This document shows, in pieces, positions 1-6,985 of a stretch of DNA of 14,574 nt. The translations under genes and the position numbers were made by a program. This stretch comes from Avimicrobium caecorum. GTDB taxonomy: Bacteria > Bacillota > Clostridia > Oscillospirales > Ruminococcaceae. Position 1 is the first letter of the stretch, and each line of letters starts with the position of its first letter. Location: assembly GCA_904394705.1 (NCBI GenBank), contig CAJFNJ010000025.1, positions 1 to 14,574 of the forward strand. Reading direction: 5' to 3'. A model generated the notes under the pieces. The model was given only the letters and a program-made list of their open reading frames with translations, was not told where the DNA came from and made no database searches.

Positions 1-56
1 CCGCGTATTGAACGCTCTATTGGCCCGATTTAGAGGGGTATGTAACCGATCTAACC

Positions 57-115
57 GGGAGAGCGCTTGAATGGCATTCAAGAGGTAGTCGGTTCGATCC
101 CGATCATCTCCACCA
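57..115 (+). tRNA. tRNA-Ala(GGC), 3' part only; possible attachment-site remnant
   Basis: The anticodon arm is perfect: stem 66-70/78-82 and loop 71-77 with anticodon GGC at 73-75. The T arm (88-104) with TTCGATC loop, a 3' acceptor strand (105-111), discriminator A112 and encoded CCA (113-115) follow. The D-stem 3' strand GAGC (61-64) has no GCTC partner upstream, and the 5' acceptor candidate GGGGTATG (from 35) carries an extra base against the 3' strand CATCTCC. The span from 35 would be 81 nt, too long for this class. The sequence therefore shows a good 3' half joined to a 5' half that does not fold. The likeliest reading is the displaced 3' end left when an integrative element entered a tRNA-Ala gene, with the element to the left. 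A decayed tRNA is the alternative. Confidence 0.7.
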
Positions 116-121
116 CAAGAG

Positions 122-156
122 TCCTGTTCTGACTTTGGTTGGAGCAGGATTTTTTC
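122..156 (+). terminator. Intrinsic terminator of the tRNA-Ala
   Basis: A nine-pair stem TCCTGTTCT/GGAGCAGGA (122-130 with 141-149, two G-U wobbles) is followed by six T. It lies seven bases after the tRNA CCA, so it looks like the native terminator of the tRNA gene. This suggests that the DNA to the right is the original chromosomal flank. Confidence 0.7.
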
Positions 157-169
157 ATTTGTACAGAAA

Positions 170-211
170 AAGAGGACTGTCCCTGGAGGGGGAGAGTCCT
201 CTTGTTTTTTT
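170..211 (-). terminator. Bidirectional intrinsic terminator after the collagen-like gene
   Basis: A perfect stem AAGAGGACT/AGTCCTCTT (170-178 with 195-203) is flanked by T runs in both directions: seven T on the plus strand and five T on the minus strand. It begins seven bases beyond the stop codon of the minus-strand collagen-like gene and can also back up the tRNA terminator from the left. Confidence 0.8.
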
Positions 212-217
212 GCCGGG

Positions 218-1252
218 TCACAGCGGACGGCGGAGCCGGAGAATGGTCATATCCACTTCGGCATCCCGGGCCACTGCGGAGCCGGAATAGTTCAGCGTAA
301 GAATGGTGGAAGCCGGTGCGCGGATGATGAAATGGGACGATCCGCAGGCACTGGAACCATCGGCGTTGGTCGCGAAATACACCCCGGTTTCCAGGTGTGC
401 CGTTCCGTTATAGCTGGGTGTGACCTGCATATAATTGGGCGTGGAGAACAGCCCGGATACCTTGTAGGAGATCAGGTAATAGCCCGGCTCCAGCCCGATG
501 TGCTCCGGGTCGGACAAGGTGATGTTGCCGGTGGTATCCGGAACCGACTGCACCAGCGGAATCAGCGAATTCTGCTGCAGGGAGTATTCAGCGTTGTGGA
601 AGGACGCAAATACATTGTCCGGGACATCCACCGAGGGCCCGGTTGGCCCGGTTGGCCCGGTGGGGCCCGGAGCCCCGGGTTCCCCTGAAGATCCTGCCGG
701 ACCAGTCGGGCCGGTGGCTCCAGGTGCCCCGGCAGGACCGGTGGGCCCGGCTGTTCCGGCTGCGCCCGTGGGACCAGTGGCCCCCGCAGCCCCGGTGGGG
801 CCGGTCGGCCCTGCCGCACCCGCAGGCCCGGCGGCGCCAGTAAGGCCAGTCGCTCCGGTGGGACCGGTTGCCCCGGTCGGCCCGGGGAGCCCCAGCCGTC
901 CGGCGGGTCCCGGAGGTCTGGTCACGCCGGTGGGACCGGTTGGGCCAGTGGGGCCTGCCATGCCTGTGGGCCCCATAGCTCCGGTGGGGCCGGTCGCTCC
1001 GATAGGGCCAGCCGGGCCGGTTACGCCTGCTGCCCCTGTGGGACCAGTGGCGCCGGTAAGTCCGGCAGCTCCAGTCGGCCCGGTTGCGCCTGTGGGGCCG
1101 GGGAATCCCAGCCTGCCTGCAGGTCCCGGTGGACCAGTGGGGCCAGTGGGTCCAGTCGGGCCGGTGGGGCCAGTGGGAGCGTTATATGGCCCGGTTGGGT
1201 GCAGAGGGGCACAGTATGGGCAGTCAGGACAGTGCCTGTTGCAATAGAACAT
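218..1252 (-). CDS. Collagen-like repeat protein with BclA-type C-terminal domain
   Basis: The 344-residue product has three parts. Residues 1-27 are short and cysteine-rich (C4, C8, C11, C14) with no signal peptide. Residues about 28-207 are Gly-X-Y repeats dominated by GPT, GAT and GPA. Residues about 208-344 look like the compact beta-rich domain that ends exosporium and surface collagens of Firmicutes such as BclA. The start at 1252 was chosen because AAAGGAGG lies seven bases upstream; the longer reading frame from 1315 would place this ribosome binding site inside the coding region. Family knowledge predicts a trimeric fibre, probably O-glycosylated on Thr, on the spore or cell surface. 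Threonine-rich collagens of this kind also occur in bacteria not known to sporulate. The repeat contains an internal duplication and one Gly-to-Arg interruption (R112). The exact role is unknown. Confidence 0.88.
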   Translation of the reverse strand: MFYCNRHCPDCPYCAPLHPTGPYNAPTGPTGPTGPTGPTGPPGPAGRLGFPGPTGATGPTGAAGLTGATGPTGAAGVTGPAGPIGATGPTGAMGPTGMAGPTGPTGPTGVTRPPGPAGRLGLPGPTGATGPTGATGLTGAAGPAGAAGPTGPTGAAGATGPTGAAGTAGPTGPAGAPGATGPTGPAGSSGEPGAPGPTGPTGPTGPSVDVPDNVFASFHNAEYSLQQNSLIPLVQSVPDTTGNITLSDPEHIGLEPGYYLISYKVSGLFSTPNYMQVTPSYNGTAHLETGVYFATNADGSSACGSSHFIIRAPASTILTLNYSGSAVARDAEVDMTILRLRRPL

Positions 1253-1341
1253 GATGGTTCCTCCTTTCCAGACAGTCACATTCCATTCTATTCCGGATGG
1301 GAGAAAGGCATTCATGCTGGAAACAGCTTATCACCCAAAAT

Positions 1342-1375
1342 AAAAAAGCGCCGGTGCAGATACCGACGCTTTTTT
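1342..1375 (-). terminator. Intrinsic terminator of the permease gene
   Basis: The stem 1348-1355/1362-1369 has a six-base loop. Its one non-Watson-Crick position is a G-U wobble in minus-strand RNA but a C-A mismatch in plus-strand RNA. Six T follow on the minus strand. It lies 14 bases after the permease stop codon. Confidence 0.85.
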
Positions 1376-1388
1376 GAGTAAGGGAGGA

Positions 1389-2753
1389 TCAGGAGTTGGC
1401 AGCCTCGTCCATAACAGCCTGCTTTCTGTTTTCCAGAGCCTGCAGGTCGATGGCACCGGACTTCAGACGGATCAGAGCGATTACAACGCAGACAACGCAC
1501 ATGGCAACAACCAGCAGCATACCGGTCAGATCCATGGTGACGAACAGGTTGTAGGCAACGATCAGGTCGCAGATACCAGCGATGACGCAGAGCACATTGA
1601 AGATGGGAGTGGGCATGTGGATGACACTTTCATTCCACTGCTTGGGGAACTTCTTGACGATCTTGATCAGCGAGATATTCTGTGCGAAGCACATGAGCAT
1701 CGACGGAATCATGGTCAGCGAAACGATGGAATCCAGGCTGAATCCGAAGATGATCGGCAGAATGGAGAACAGATAGAAGGTGAGCTGAATCACCCAGGGA
1801 TAGCCGCTCTTGGTGGTCTTTCTGAAGAAGTCAGGCAGCCAGCCGCCCTGTGCAACCCGCATTGCCGGGTAACGCATCATGGCGATACCGCTGATCAGCG
1901 AGGTGGCGATGGCAAATACCGCGCCGCCGATGATGAAGATCACATAGAGCCAGTTGGGGAAGATGGCCTGGGCAACCAGAGCCAGGTTCTTGTTGGCGAC
2001 CTGTTCGATGGGAAGAACGCCGGCGGCAACCACAGCCATCAGGCCATAGATCAGAGCCAGGCAGACTGTGATGAGCAGTACGCCCAGCGGGATAGTGCGC
2101 TTGGAGTTCTTGGTGACCGACATCATGGCGATGGGGGACATGGTAGTACCCTGGCAGGCGAAGGCCATAATGGACAGGGATACGATGAAGCCGGAAGCAC
2201 CGCCGGCGAACATGCCGTCCAGATCAAAGAAGCCGGGCTGAACCTTGGGCAGACCCATGATAACGAACAGGGCGATGGATGCGATCAGAACGACTGTCAT
2301 CACATTGTTGATCTTGGAAACGAAGCTGGAGCCCTTGATGGTGGCGGCAAAGAACAGGGTGATGATGCCGACGCCGACCAGCTTGGTGTATTCGCCGATG
2401 ACCGGGAATACCATGGAGGCGTAGTCCGCGATGGCGCCGCCGTACATGGCGAAGCCGATACCGCCCATCATGGTAAATACGGCGCTTACACCGGTGAGAG
2501 TGGGATTGAAGAGCATCGCCTTCATATCATAGTCGCCGCCCTTGAGGACGAACATGGAGGTCATAACCACATGGAAGAAATACGCCATGAGCATGAACAG
2601 ACAGCCGAAGGCGACAGAGATGAAGATGGAACGACCGGTAGCAGCAATACCGGAGCCCATCATGACGAAGATACCAGAACCGATGGCACCTCCGAGGCCC
2701 AGACAGAAGATGTCAAACAGGCTAAATTGTTTACTTTTCCATAAATAGAGCAT
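1389..2753 (-). CDS. APC-family amino acid permease
   Basis: The 454-residue protein is hydrophobic throughout, with about 12 membrane segments, the usual size for the amino acid-polyamine-organocation superfamily. The first membrane segment carries the family signature GGAIGSGIFV (residues 21-30), the unwound substrate-binding turn of these secondary transporters. It probably imports an amino acid across the cytoplasmic membrane by proton or sodium coupling; the substrate cannot be read from the sequence. The start at 2753 leaves the expected short cytoplasmic N-terminus, but the ribosome binding site is weak (only GAAAG next to the ATG). It has its own promoter about 100 bp upstream and its own terminator, so it is probably a single-gene unit. 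It lies downstream of a transporter-amidohydrolase pair, which may be a theme of amino acid and peptide use. Confidence 0.9.
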   Translation of the reverse strand: MLYLWKSKQFSLFDIFCLGLGGAIGSGIFVMMGSGIAATGRSIFISVAFGCLFMLMAYFFHVVMTSMFVLKGGDYDMKAMLFNPTLTGVSAVFTMMGGIGFAMYGGAIADYASMVFPVIGEYTKLVGVGIITLFFAATIKGSSFVSKINNVMTVVLIASIALFVIMGLPKVQPGFFDLDGMFAGGASGFIVSLSIMAFACQGTTMSPIAMMSVTKNSKRTIPLGVLLITVCLALIYGLMAVVAAGVLPIEQVANKNLALVAQAIFPNWLYVIFIIGGAVFAIATSLISGIAMMRYPAMRVAQGGWLPDFFRKTTKSGYPWVIQLTFYLFSILPIIFGFSLDSIVSLTMIPSMLMCFAQNISLIKIVKKFPKQWNESVIHMPTPIFNVLCVIAGICDLIVAYNLFVTMDLTGMLLVVAMCVVCVVIALIRLKSGAIDLQALENRKQAVMDEAANS

Positions 2754-2856
2754 CTTTCAGTATGAAACACAGTCCGAAAGCTGTATGAAGCAGCAAAATC
2801 ACAGATTGTAAGAACAATACAGGAATAGAAGGATTTAGCATTTCTAGCTATCTGAC

Positions 2857-2884
2857 ATTATAGAACTATTTATGAAAAATTCAA
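2857..2884 (-). promoter_or_regulatory. Sigma-A type promoter of the permease
   Basis: On the minus strand TTGAAT (2879-2884) and TATAAT (2857-2862) are separated by 16 bases. This predicts transcription from near 2850 and a leader of about 95 nt before the permease. No riboswitch is recognised in that leader. Confidence 0.6.
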
Positions 2885-2893
2885 TAAATATTC

Positions 2894-2937
2894 GCAAATT
2901 TTGGATATATATACGAAATGGGAATTGCAAATTTTGC
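2894..2937 (+). repeat. Pair of GCAAATTTTG direct repeats in the permease upstream region
   Basis: The ten-base word GCAAATTTTG occurs at 2894-2903 and 2927-2936, 33 bases apart, upstream of the permease promoter. The second copy extends to the near-palindrome GCAAATTTTGC. The spacing of about three helical turns suits a regulator binding one DNA face, but in such an AT-rich spacer chance cannot be excluded. No gene lies in 2754-3092. Confidence 0.35.
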
Positions 2938-3033
2938 TATAATACTACTTTACATTGCGGGAATTTTGTTTTCTGCCCGAAAAAAGATATGAAAGCGTAT
3001 AATACATAAATCACCCTTTTACTTTGCAAAAGA

Positions 3034-3065
3034 AAAAGTCCCGCCGTGGAGCGGGACTTTTGTTT
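3034..3065 (-). terminator. Intrinsic terminator of the transporter-amidohydrolase unit
   Basis: A perfect stem AAAAGTCCCGC/GCGGGACTTTT (3034-3044 with 3051-3061) has a six-base loop and a T run on the minus strand. It lies about 30 bases after the amidohydrolase stop codon, and the mirror T run means it may work in both directions. Confidence 0.85.
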
Positions 3066-3092
3066 CTGGAATCCGGGTCAGCGGAATGGGGA

Positions 3093-4304
3093 TCAGCCCT
3101 TGTAGACTACGCCGTCCTTCATAACAAAGGAGCAGTTTGCCATCACCTTGATGTCGTCCATGGGAGAGGCATCAAAGGCAACAATATCAGCCAGCTTGCC
3201 GGCTTCGATGGTGCCGATCTGCTTATCCATCTTCATCATTTCAGCGTTGATGCGGGTGGCAGCCTGGAGAATGTATTCGGTGGTGAAGCCGGCCTTCTTC
3301 ATCAGTTCGAATTCAAAGGCCTGTTCGCCGTGCCGGTTGAAGGGAGTACCGGTATCAGTACCGAAGCCGATCTTGACGCCCTTTGCCATGCACTTCTTCA
3401 GGTTCTCGTAGTGGTTTTCCAGGCAGCGCTCCGCCTTCTCCACGGCCCAGGCGGGGATACCGGAGGCAACGCCGTTGACTACGATGTTGTGGGCGGCAAT
3501 GATGGTGGGGATCAGGTAGGTGCCATGCTCTGCCATCATATCCATGCACTCCTCGTCCATGAGCATGCCGTGCTCGATGGAGGTGATGCCGGCCCGGACA
3601 GCAATCTTGATGCCCTCAGCGCCATGGGCATGGGCAGAGGTGATCTTGCCCTTGGAGGCAGCCACATCAATGATAGCCTTCATCTCCTCATAGGTCAGCT
3701 CGGGAGCGCCGGGCTCATCGCCGAAGGACATTACGCCGCCGGTTGCCATGATCTTGATCTGGTCAGCGCCATACTTGAAAGCGGTACGGGCAGCCTTGCG
3801 TCCGGCATCCGGGCCGTCGATGATCTGACCGAAGGCATGCTTGCCGGTTACACAGGGCAGGAAGTGGGAGTCGGCATGACCGCCGGTGCCTCCGATGGCC
3901 TCACCGGAGCAGGAGATGCGGGGGCCGACGATCTTGCCGGCATTGATGGCATCCCGGACAGCCACATCAGAATAGCCCTGGGCGCCTTCATCACGCAGGG
4001 TGGTGAAGCCAGCCATCAGGTCACGCTGGGCATAGATCATGGAGTTGATGGCTGCAGTAGCGTCGCTGGTGACAGCATACTGCATGGAAGCCTCGCCGTT
4101 CATGTTGATGTGCACATGGGCATCGATCAGGCCAGGCATTACAAACTTGCCCGAGAGATCGATTACTTCAGCGTCCTTGCAGCATACATCGGCAGCAGGA
4201 GCCACTTCTGTGATCTTGTTTCCGTCAATGACAACGGCAATGTCCTTGAGAACCTTACCGGTATTGGAATCGAAGAACTGACCGCATTTGATTACTTTTT
4301 TCAT
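3093..4304 (-). CDS. Metal-dependent amidohydrolase (imidazolonepropionase/Xaa-Arg dipeptidase-like)
   Basis: The 403-residue protein has the complete amidohydrolase metal set in order: DAHVH (H63, H65), a candidate carboxylated lysine K184 in QIKIMATGG, H225 in SAHAHG, H245 in SIEHG, and the catalytic aspartate D317 in GFGTDTG. The N- and C-terminal strands form the usual small beta sandwich around the TIM barrel. Family knowledge suggests a cytoplasmic binuclear zinc enzyme cleaving an amide bond. Close relatives include carboxypeptidases acting on Xaa-Arg/Lys dipeptides and N-acyl amino acids, but the substrate here is not determined. The start at 4304 was chosen because AAGGAGA lies about nine bases upstream; a frame start at 4325 would contain that site. 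Only 72 bases separate it from the transporter gene upstream, with a hairpin between, so the two are likely co-transcribed. Confidence 0.88.
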   Translation of the reverse strand: MKKVIKCGQFFDSNTGKVLKDIAVVIDGNKITEVAPAADVCCKDAEVIDLSGKFVMPGLIDAHVHINMNGEASMQYAVTSDATAAINSMIYAQRDLMAGFTTLRDEGAQGYSDVAVRDAINAGKIVGPRISCSGEAIGGTGGHADSHFLPCVTGKHAFGQIIDGPDAGRKAARTAFKYGADQIKIMATGGVMSFGDEPGAPELTYEEMKAIIDVAASKGKITSAHAHGAEGIKIAVRAGITSIEHGMLMDEECMDMMAEHGTYLIPTIIAAHNIVVNGVASGIPAWAVEKAERCLENHYENLKKCMAKGVKIGFGTDTGTPFNRHGEQAFEFELMKKAGFTTEYILQAATRINAEMMKMDKQIGTIEAGKLADIVAFDASPMDDIKVMANCSFVMKDGVVYKG

Positions 4305-4322
4305 GATATGGATTCTCCTTTT

Positions 4323-4357
4323 CAAAACAGGGAAACCGCACAGCTGCAGTTTCCCTG
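4323..4357 (-). terminator. Intercistronic hairpin with short U run
   Basis: The nine-pair stem CAGGGAAAC/GTTTCCCTG (4328-4336 with 4349-4357) is followed by only four T on the minus strand. It lies between the transporter stop and the amidohydrolase start, and no promoter fits between it and the downstream gene. It is best read as a partial terminator or RNA-processing hairpin that lowers amidohydrolase expression relative to the transporter. Confidence 0.55.
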
Positions 4358-4376
4358 AAATTTGTGGTATTGAATT

Positions 4377-5600
4377 TTAGAAGATAAGGGGAGTGATGAT
4401 GCCGGCGAATATTACCGAAGCAATGGATACTGTTGTGAAACCGCCAACCAGCATTCTGGGGAGCAGTACATTGGAAACAGCAGCCTTTTCCTCCGAAGAG
4501 GCACTCAGAGCATTGACTACATCATCGGTAACGATCTGGGTACCGGGGTAGCCCATCAGAGCGCACATACCGATTGCGATCGACATGTAAACCGAGTAGC
4601 CCAGGAATTTACCGGCGATGATCGAGAAGATGGCAATACCGATGGCACCGAATACCAGGGTACCTACCAGCGGGATCACCATGTCCAGCAGGGCTTCGGG
4701 AGTAACCGAAGTGAAGCTGTTGGGAGTCAGCGAGTAGAGGCACAGCATGGTAAAGCCATACAGACCAGCCTTCTGGAGGCCGTTCTTAACCAGGAAGCCA
4801 ACTTCACCAAAGACGATACCGAACAGCAGGTAAGCTACATTGGGGTTCAGGTAGTAGTTGGTGGGGTTGGAACCGGGGATAATGGTCAGGTTGGAGATGA
4901 GGTAAGCAATGACTGCAATGATTGCAACACGCATGGTGATGATAGCAGTAGTCTGGTACTGTACCGGACCGTCGCCCATCAGATGGATGCTGAACTTCTT
5001 TTTCTTTTCAGTGTCTATCATCACATCGGACGGACCAATGGCAAGCAGGTGCTTGTTGTTGAGCAGATACTCAGATTCCTTCTTGAGCATGAAGGACGAA
5101 ACAGGCATACCAATGAACATCTGGAAGGATACAACCAGCATGGCGAAGGCGCCATATTCCGGCTTGCCGGCTGCGACAGCCGCTTCATTGGTGATGATCG
5201 CCGCGATGGTACCGCCGGCGATGGGGGAGGAGGCGCTAAGAGCGTACTCTCTTGTGAACAGCATGCTGCTCACTGTAAAGGAGATCAGTGCCAGACCAAC
5301 GAGACCGATTAGAGCGATGGCCACTGTCTTCCATTCCGAGAGCAACTGGGAAATACTGATCGATGTACCGAGGTTGACCAGCAGCAGCGGAATCATAAAT
5401 GCTGTCAGCATGGTCGGCATCCCGGTGGACGCGACCGAGTCTGTGGGAATGATGCCGGTCCAATATCCTGCGATGTACACGACAGCCGCAATAATAATTC
5501 CAGATATCAGACCTTTGGTTTTGTATGAGACTACGTCTCCCACTGCGAATACAATCAGAAACACAGTCAGGGAGAAAAGTGGTGTCCACAAGTTTTCCAT
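4377..5600 (-). CDS. Multi-pass membrane transporter, possibly GltS-like/ion-coupled
   Basis: The 407-residue protein has about ten or eleven hydrophobic segments with a charged cytoplasmic loop near residues 172-210 (KKESEYLL to EKKKKFS). Gly-rich, charge-poor membrane stretches such as SSPIAGGTIAAIITNEAAVA and GMCALMGYPGTQIVTDD appear in both halves, which is reminiscent of inverted-repeat sodium-coupled carriers of the glutamate symporter (GltS) or DUF819 type. I do not recognise the exact family. GGAGG lies seven bases before the ATG and a good promoter 30 bases further upstream. It heads a two-gene unit with the amidohydrolase, so the most economical inference is that it imports the compound that enzyme cleaves, or exports a product. 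Confidence in a transporter is high, in the family low. Confidence 0.75.
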   Translation of the reverse strand: MENLWTPLFSLTVFLIVFAVGDVVSYKTKGLISGIIIAAVVYIAGYWTGIIPTDSVASTGMPTMLTAFMIPLLLVNLGTSISISQLLSEWKTVAIALIGLVGLALISFTVSSMLFTREYALSASSPIAGGTIAAIITNEAAVAAGKPEYGAFAMLVVSFQMFIGMPVSSFMLKKESEYLLNNKHLLAIGPSDVMIDTEKKKKFSIHLMGDGPVQYQTTAIITMRVAIIAVIAYLISNLTIIPGSNPTNYYLNPNVAYLLFGIVFGEVGFLVKNGLQKAGLYGFTMLCLYSLTPNSFTSVTPEALLDMVIPLVGTLVFGAIGIAIFSIIAGKFLGYSVYMSIAIGMCALMGYPGTQIVTDDVVNALSASSEEKAAVSNVLLPRMLVGGFTTVSIASVIFAGIITPLIF

Positions 5601-5632
5601 CTCATAACCTCCTTCAAAAAAGATTTTCTTAC

Positions 5633-5661
5633 ACTATATCACTAAAGCGTGGGTTTGTCAC
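5633..5661 (-). promoter_or_regulatory. Sigma-A type promoter of the transporter-amidohydrolase unit
   Basis: On the minus strand GTGACA (5656-5661) and TATAGT (5633-5638) are exactly 17 bases apart, five of six matches each. Transcription would start near 5626, giving a short leader with the GGAGG site. Confidence 0.6.
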
Positions 5662-5676
5662 TATCTTTTTTCATAC

Positions 5677-5776
5677 TTTGGTAACATTTTGTACCTACGC
5701 ACGATTTACATCGCTAAAGTTAAAAATGCTTGTGCAAAATGTAGAAAATTTGACAGAACAAGCCAAATGTACCAAA
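5677..5776 (+). repeat. Related short motifs in inverted orientation upstream of the transporter promoter
   Basis: TTTGGTAACATTTTGTACC (5677-5695) resembles the reverse complement of CAAATGTACCAAA (5764-5776), and CAAAATGTAG (5735-5744) is a third related word. They lie just upstream of the transporter promoter and could be sites for a dimeric regulator. The rest of the gene-free stretch 5662-5994 shows no supported gene. Motif identity is not known. Confidence 0.35.
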
Positions 5777-5994
5777 AACTTTTATTTGCGAAAATGATTA
5801 TAACTTCAAATAAACATCTATTGTATGCGGTCTGATAAGATGTTTAAGATATGCGGACCAGCAATGGGGATCCATAAGTTTTATGAATAGCAGCTATTGT
5901 CAGAGGTGCGTTCCTGCATGAAATACGGGCCGGAAGGTGCTTTTTCAGGGAGATTCTGCATGATTTCCGGCAAACTGAACAAATCCAGGGCAAT

Positions 5995-6019
5995 AAAAAA
6001 GACCCCCAAAGGGAGGTCT
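5995..6019 (-). terminator. Intrinsic terminator after secF
   Basis: The minus strand reads AGACCTCC, a short T-containing loop, GGGGGTCT and then six T; the stem includes one G-U wobble. It lies 12 bases after the secF stop codon. Confidence 0.85.
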
Positions 6020-6031
6020 GTTTCAGAAATG

Positions 6032-6985
6032 CTATTCAGCGGGGTCCGGTTCCATCCGGCTTTCACGCCCGAAGCGGAACTCGTACCACAGCAGCGGCAC
6101 CAGAGCCAGCCCGGCATAGAGAGCGAAGGCCAGCCCCGCTGTGAGCGGGAAGGAGAAGGCGGTCAGGGCAGTCATATCGCTGTGATAGGCGCCGACAGTG
6201 ATGCTCAGCAGGACTGCGCTCACCATCAGGGTGTTGACCATCAGACCCCGGCCCCGTTCCTGCTGGGCGGCCCGCAGAGCCATGGCCCAGTCGGCGGCGG
6301 AATCAGCGGGATGCCGTTCCATGGCGGCAAAGATAGCGGTGATGTCATAGACCGCAAAGACCACCAGCGAGAGGGCTGCCAGAATGGTGCTGAAGTCGAA
6401 TACCACGCCTACCAGAGCAGAGAGCGCACACATTCCCAGCAGGCTGAACAGGATGCCGAGCATTCCGGCAGCGGCGGCAGGGGAGCTCTGGAGCCGGCGG
6501 CAGCGCAGCAGCAGATACAGCGCCGAGATACCCAGCAGGACGATCAGGCAGAGCAGATAGTCCACTGTGGAGCGCACGGCGGTACCCCGGCTCTGGGAGA
6601 TGCCGGCGGTGGTCTGGAAGGTCCAGCCGGGGAAGCTGCTGATCAGGGCATAGGTCAGATCCTGGAAGTCATCATATGGGATCTCGTCGGTGGGGTCCAG
6701 CCGCAGCTGGAGCAGCCACAGGTTCTCCTGGGCCGAGGACGGGACCAGGGAACCCTCCACAGAGAGCCCCAGGGTGTCCGAAGCGGTCTGGATCAGTGAG
6801 GACTCGGCGAGCTGTTGTTCCTCCTCGTCGTTGAAAACGGCATGGATGCGGTATTCCAGCCCCACGCCGCCTCCCAGGGCCGGGGAGATCTCCGGCGGCA
6901 GGAACAGCAGCACCGCAGCCAGGAGCAGGACGAACAGTCCGGTGAACGCAAAGATTTTCCGGCGATTCCGGGTCAGATCAATCAT
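6032..6985 (-). CDS. secF: Protein translocase subunit SecF (divergent)
   Basis: The 317-residue protein has one N-terminal membrane helix (residues about 9-30), an extracytoplasmic domain to about residue 135 and five further helices, the SecF layout. The conserved membrane aspartate is kept in VYDITAIF (D214), matching the N-D-T element of canonical SecF, and N251 fits the later conserved asparagine. SecF works with SecD to pull secreted proteins outward using the membrane proton or sodium gradient. The start at 6985 was chosen because GGAGG lies eight bases upstream; the frame opens further upstream without a better site. It overlaps the secD stop codon by eight bases, which implies translational coupling. 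The glycine motif after helix 1 is altered (GGGVGLEYRI). Confidence 0.88.
   Translation of the reverse strand: MIDLTRNRRKIFAFTGLFVLLLAAVLLFLPPEISPALGGGVGLEYRIHAVFNDEEEQQLAESSLIQTASDTLGLSVEGSLVPSSAQENLWLLQLRLDPTDEIPYDDFQDLTYALISSFPGWTFQTTAGISQSRGTAVRSTVDYLLCLIVLLGISALYLLLRCRRLQSSPAAAAGMLGILFSLLGMCALSALVGVVFDFSTILAALSLVVFAVYDITAIFAAMERHPADSAADWAMALRAAQQERGRGLMVNTLMVSAVLLSITVGAYHSDMTALTAFSFPLTAGLAFALYAGLALVPLLWYEFRFGRESRMEPDPAE

Noticed and set aside
498..1247. Plus-strand frame encoding Gly-Pro-Val repeats
   Set aside because: The complement of GPT/GAT collagen codons naturally reads as GPV/APV. The minus strand has the GGAGG site, a cysteine-rich N-terminus and a folded C-terminal domain.
1374..2744. 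Long plus-strand open frame of 456 codons
   Set aside because: It is the complement of the permease gene and has a His/Asp/Gly-rich, low-complexity composition typical of the antisense of a membrane protein, with no ribosome binding site.
3024..4358. Long plus-strand open frame of 444 codons
   Set aside because: It mirrors the amidohydrolase gene, whose metal-binding motifs and ribosome binding site are all on the minus strand.
5897..6799. Plus-strand frame of 300 codons
   Set aside because: Most of it is antisense to secF, and the secF frame has the membrane pattern and the coupled start.
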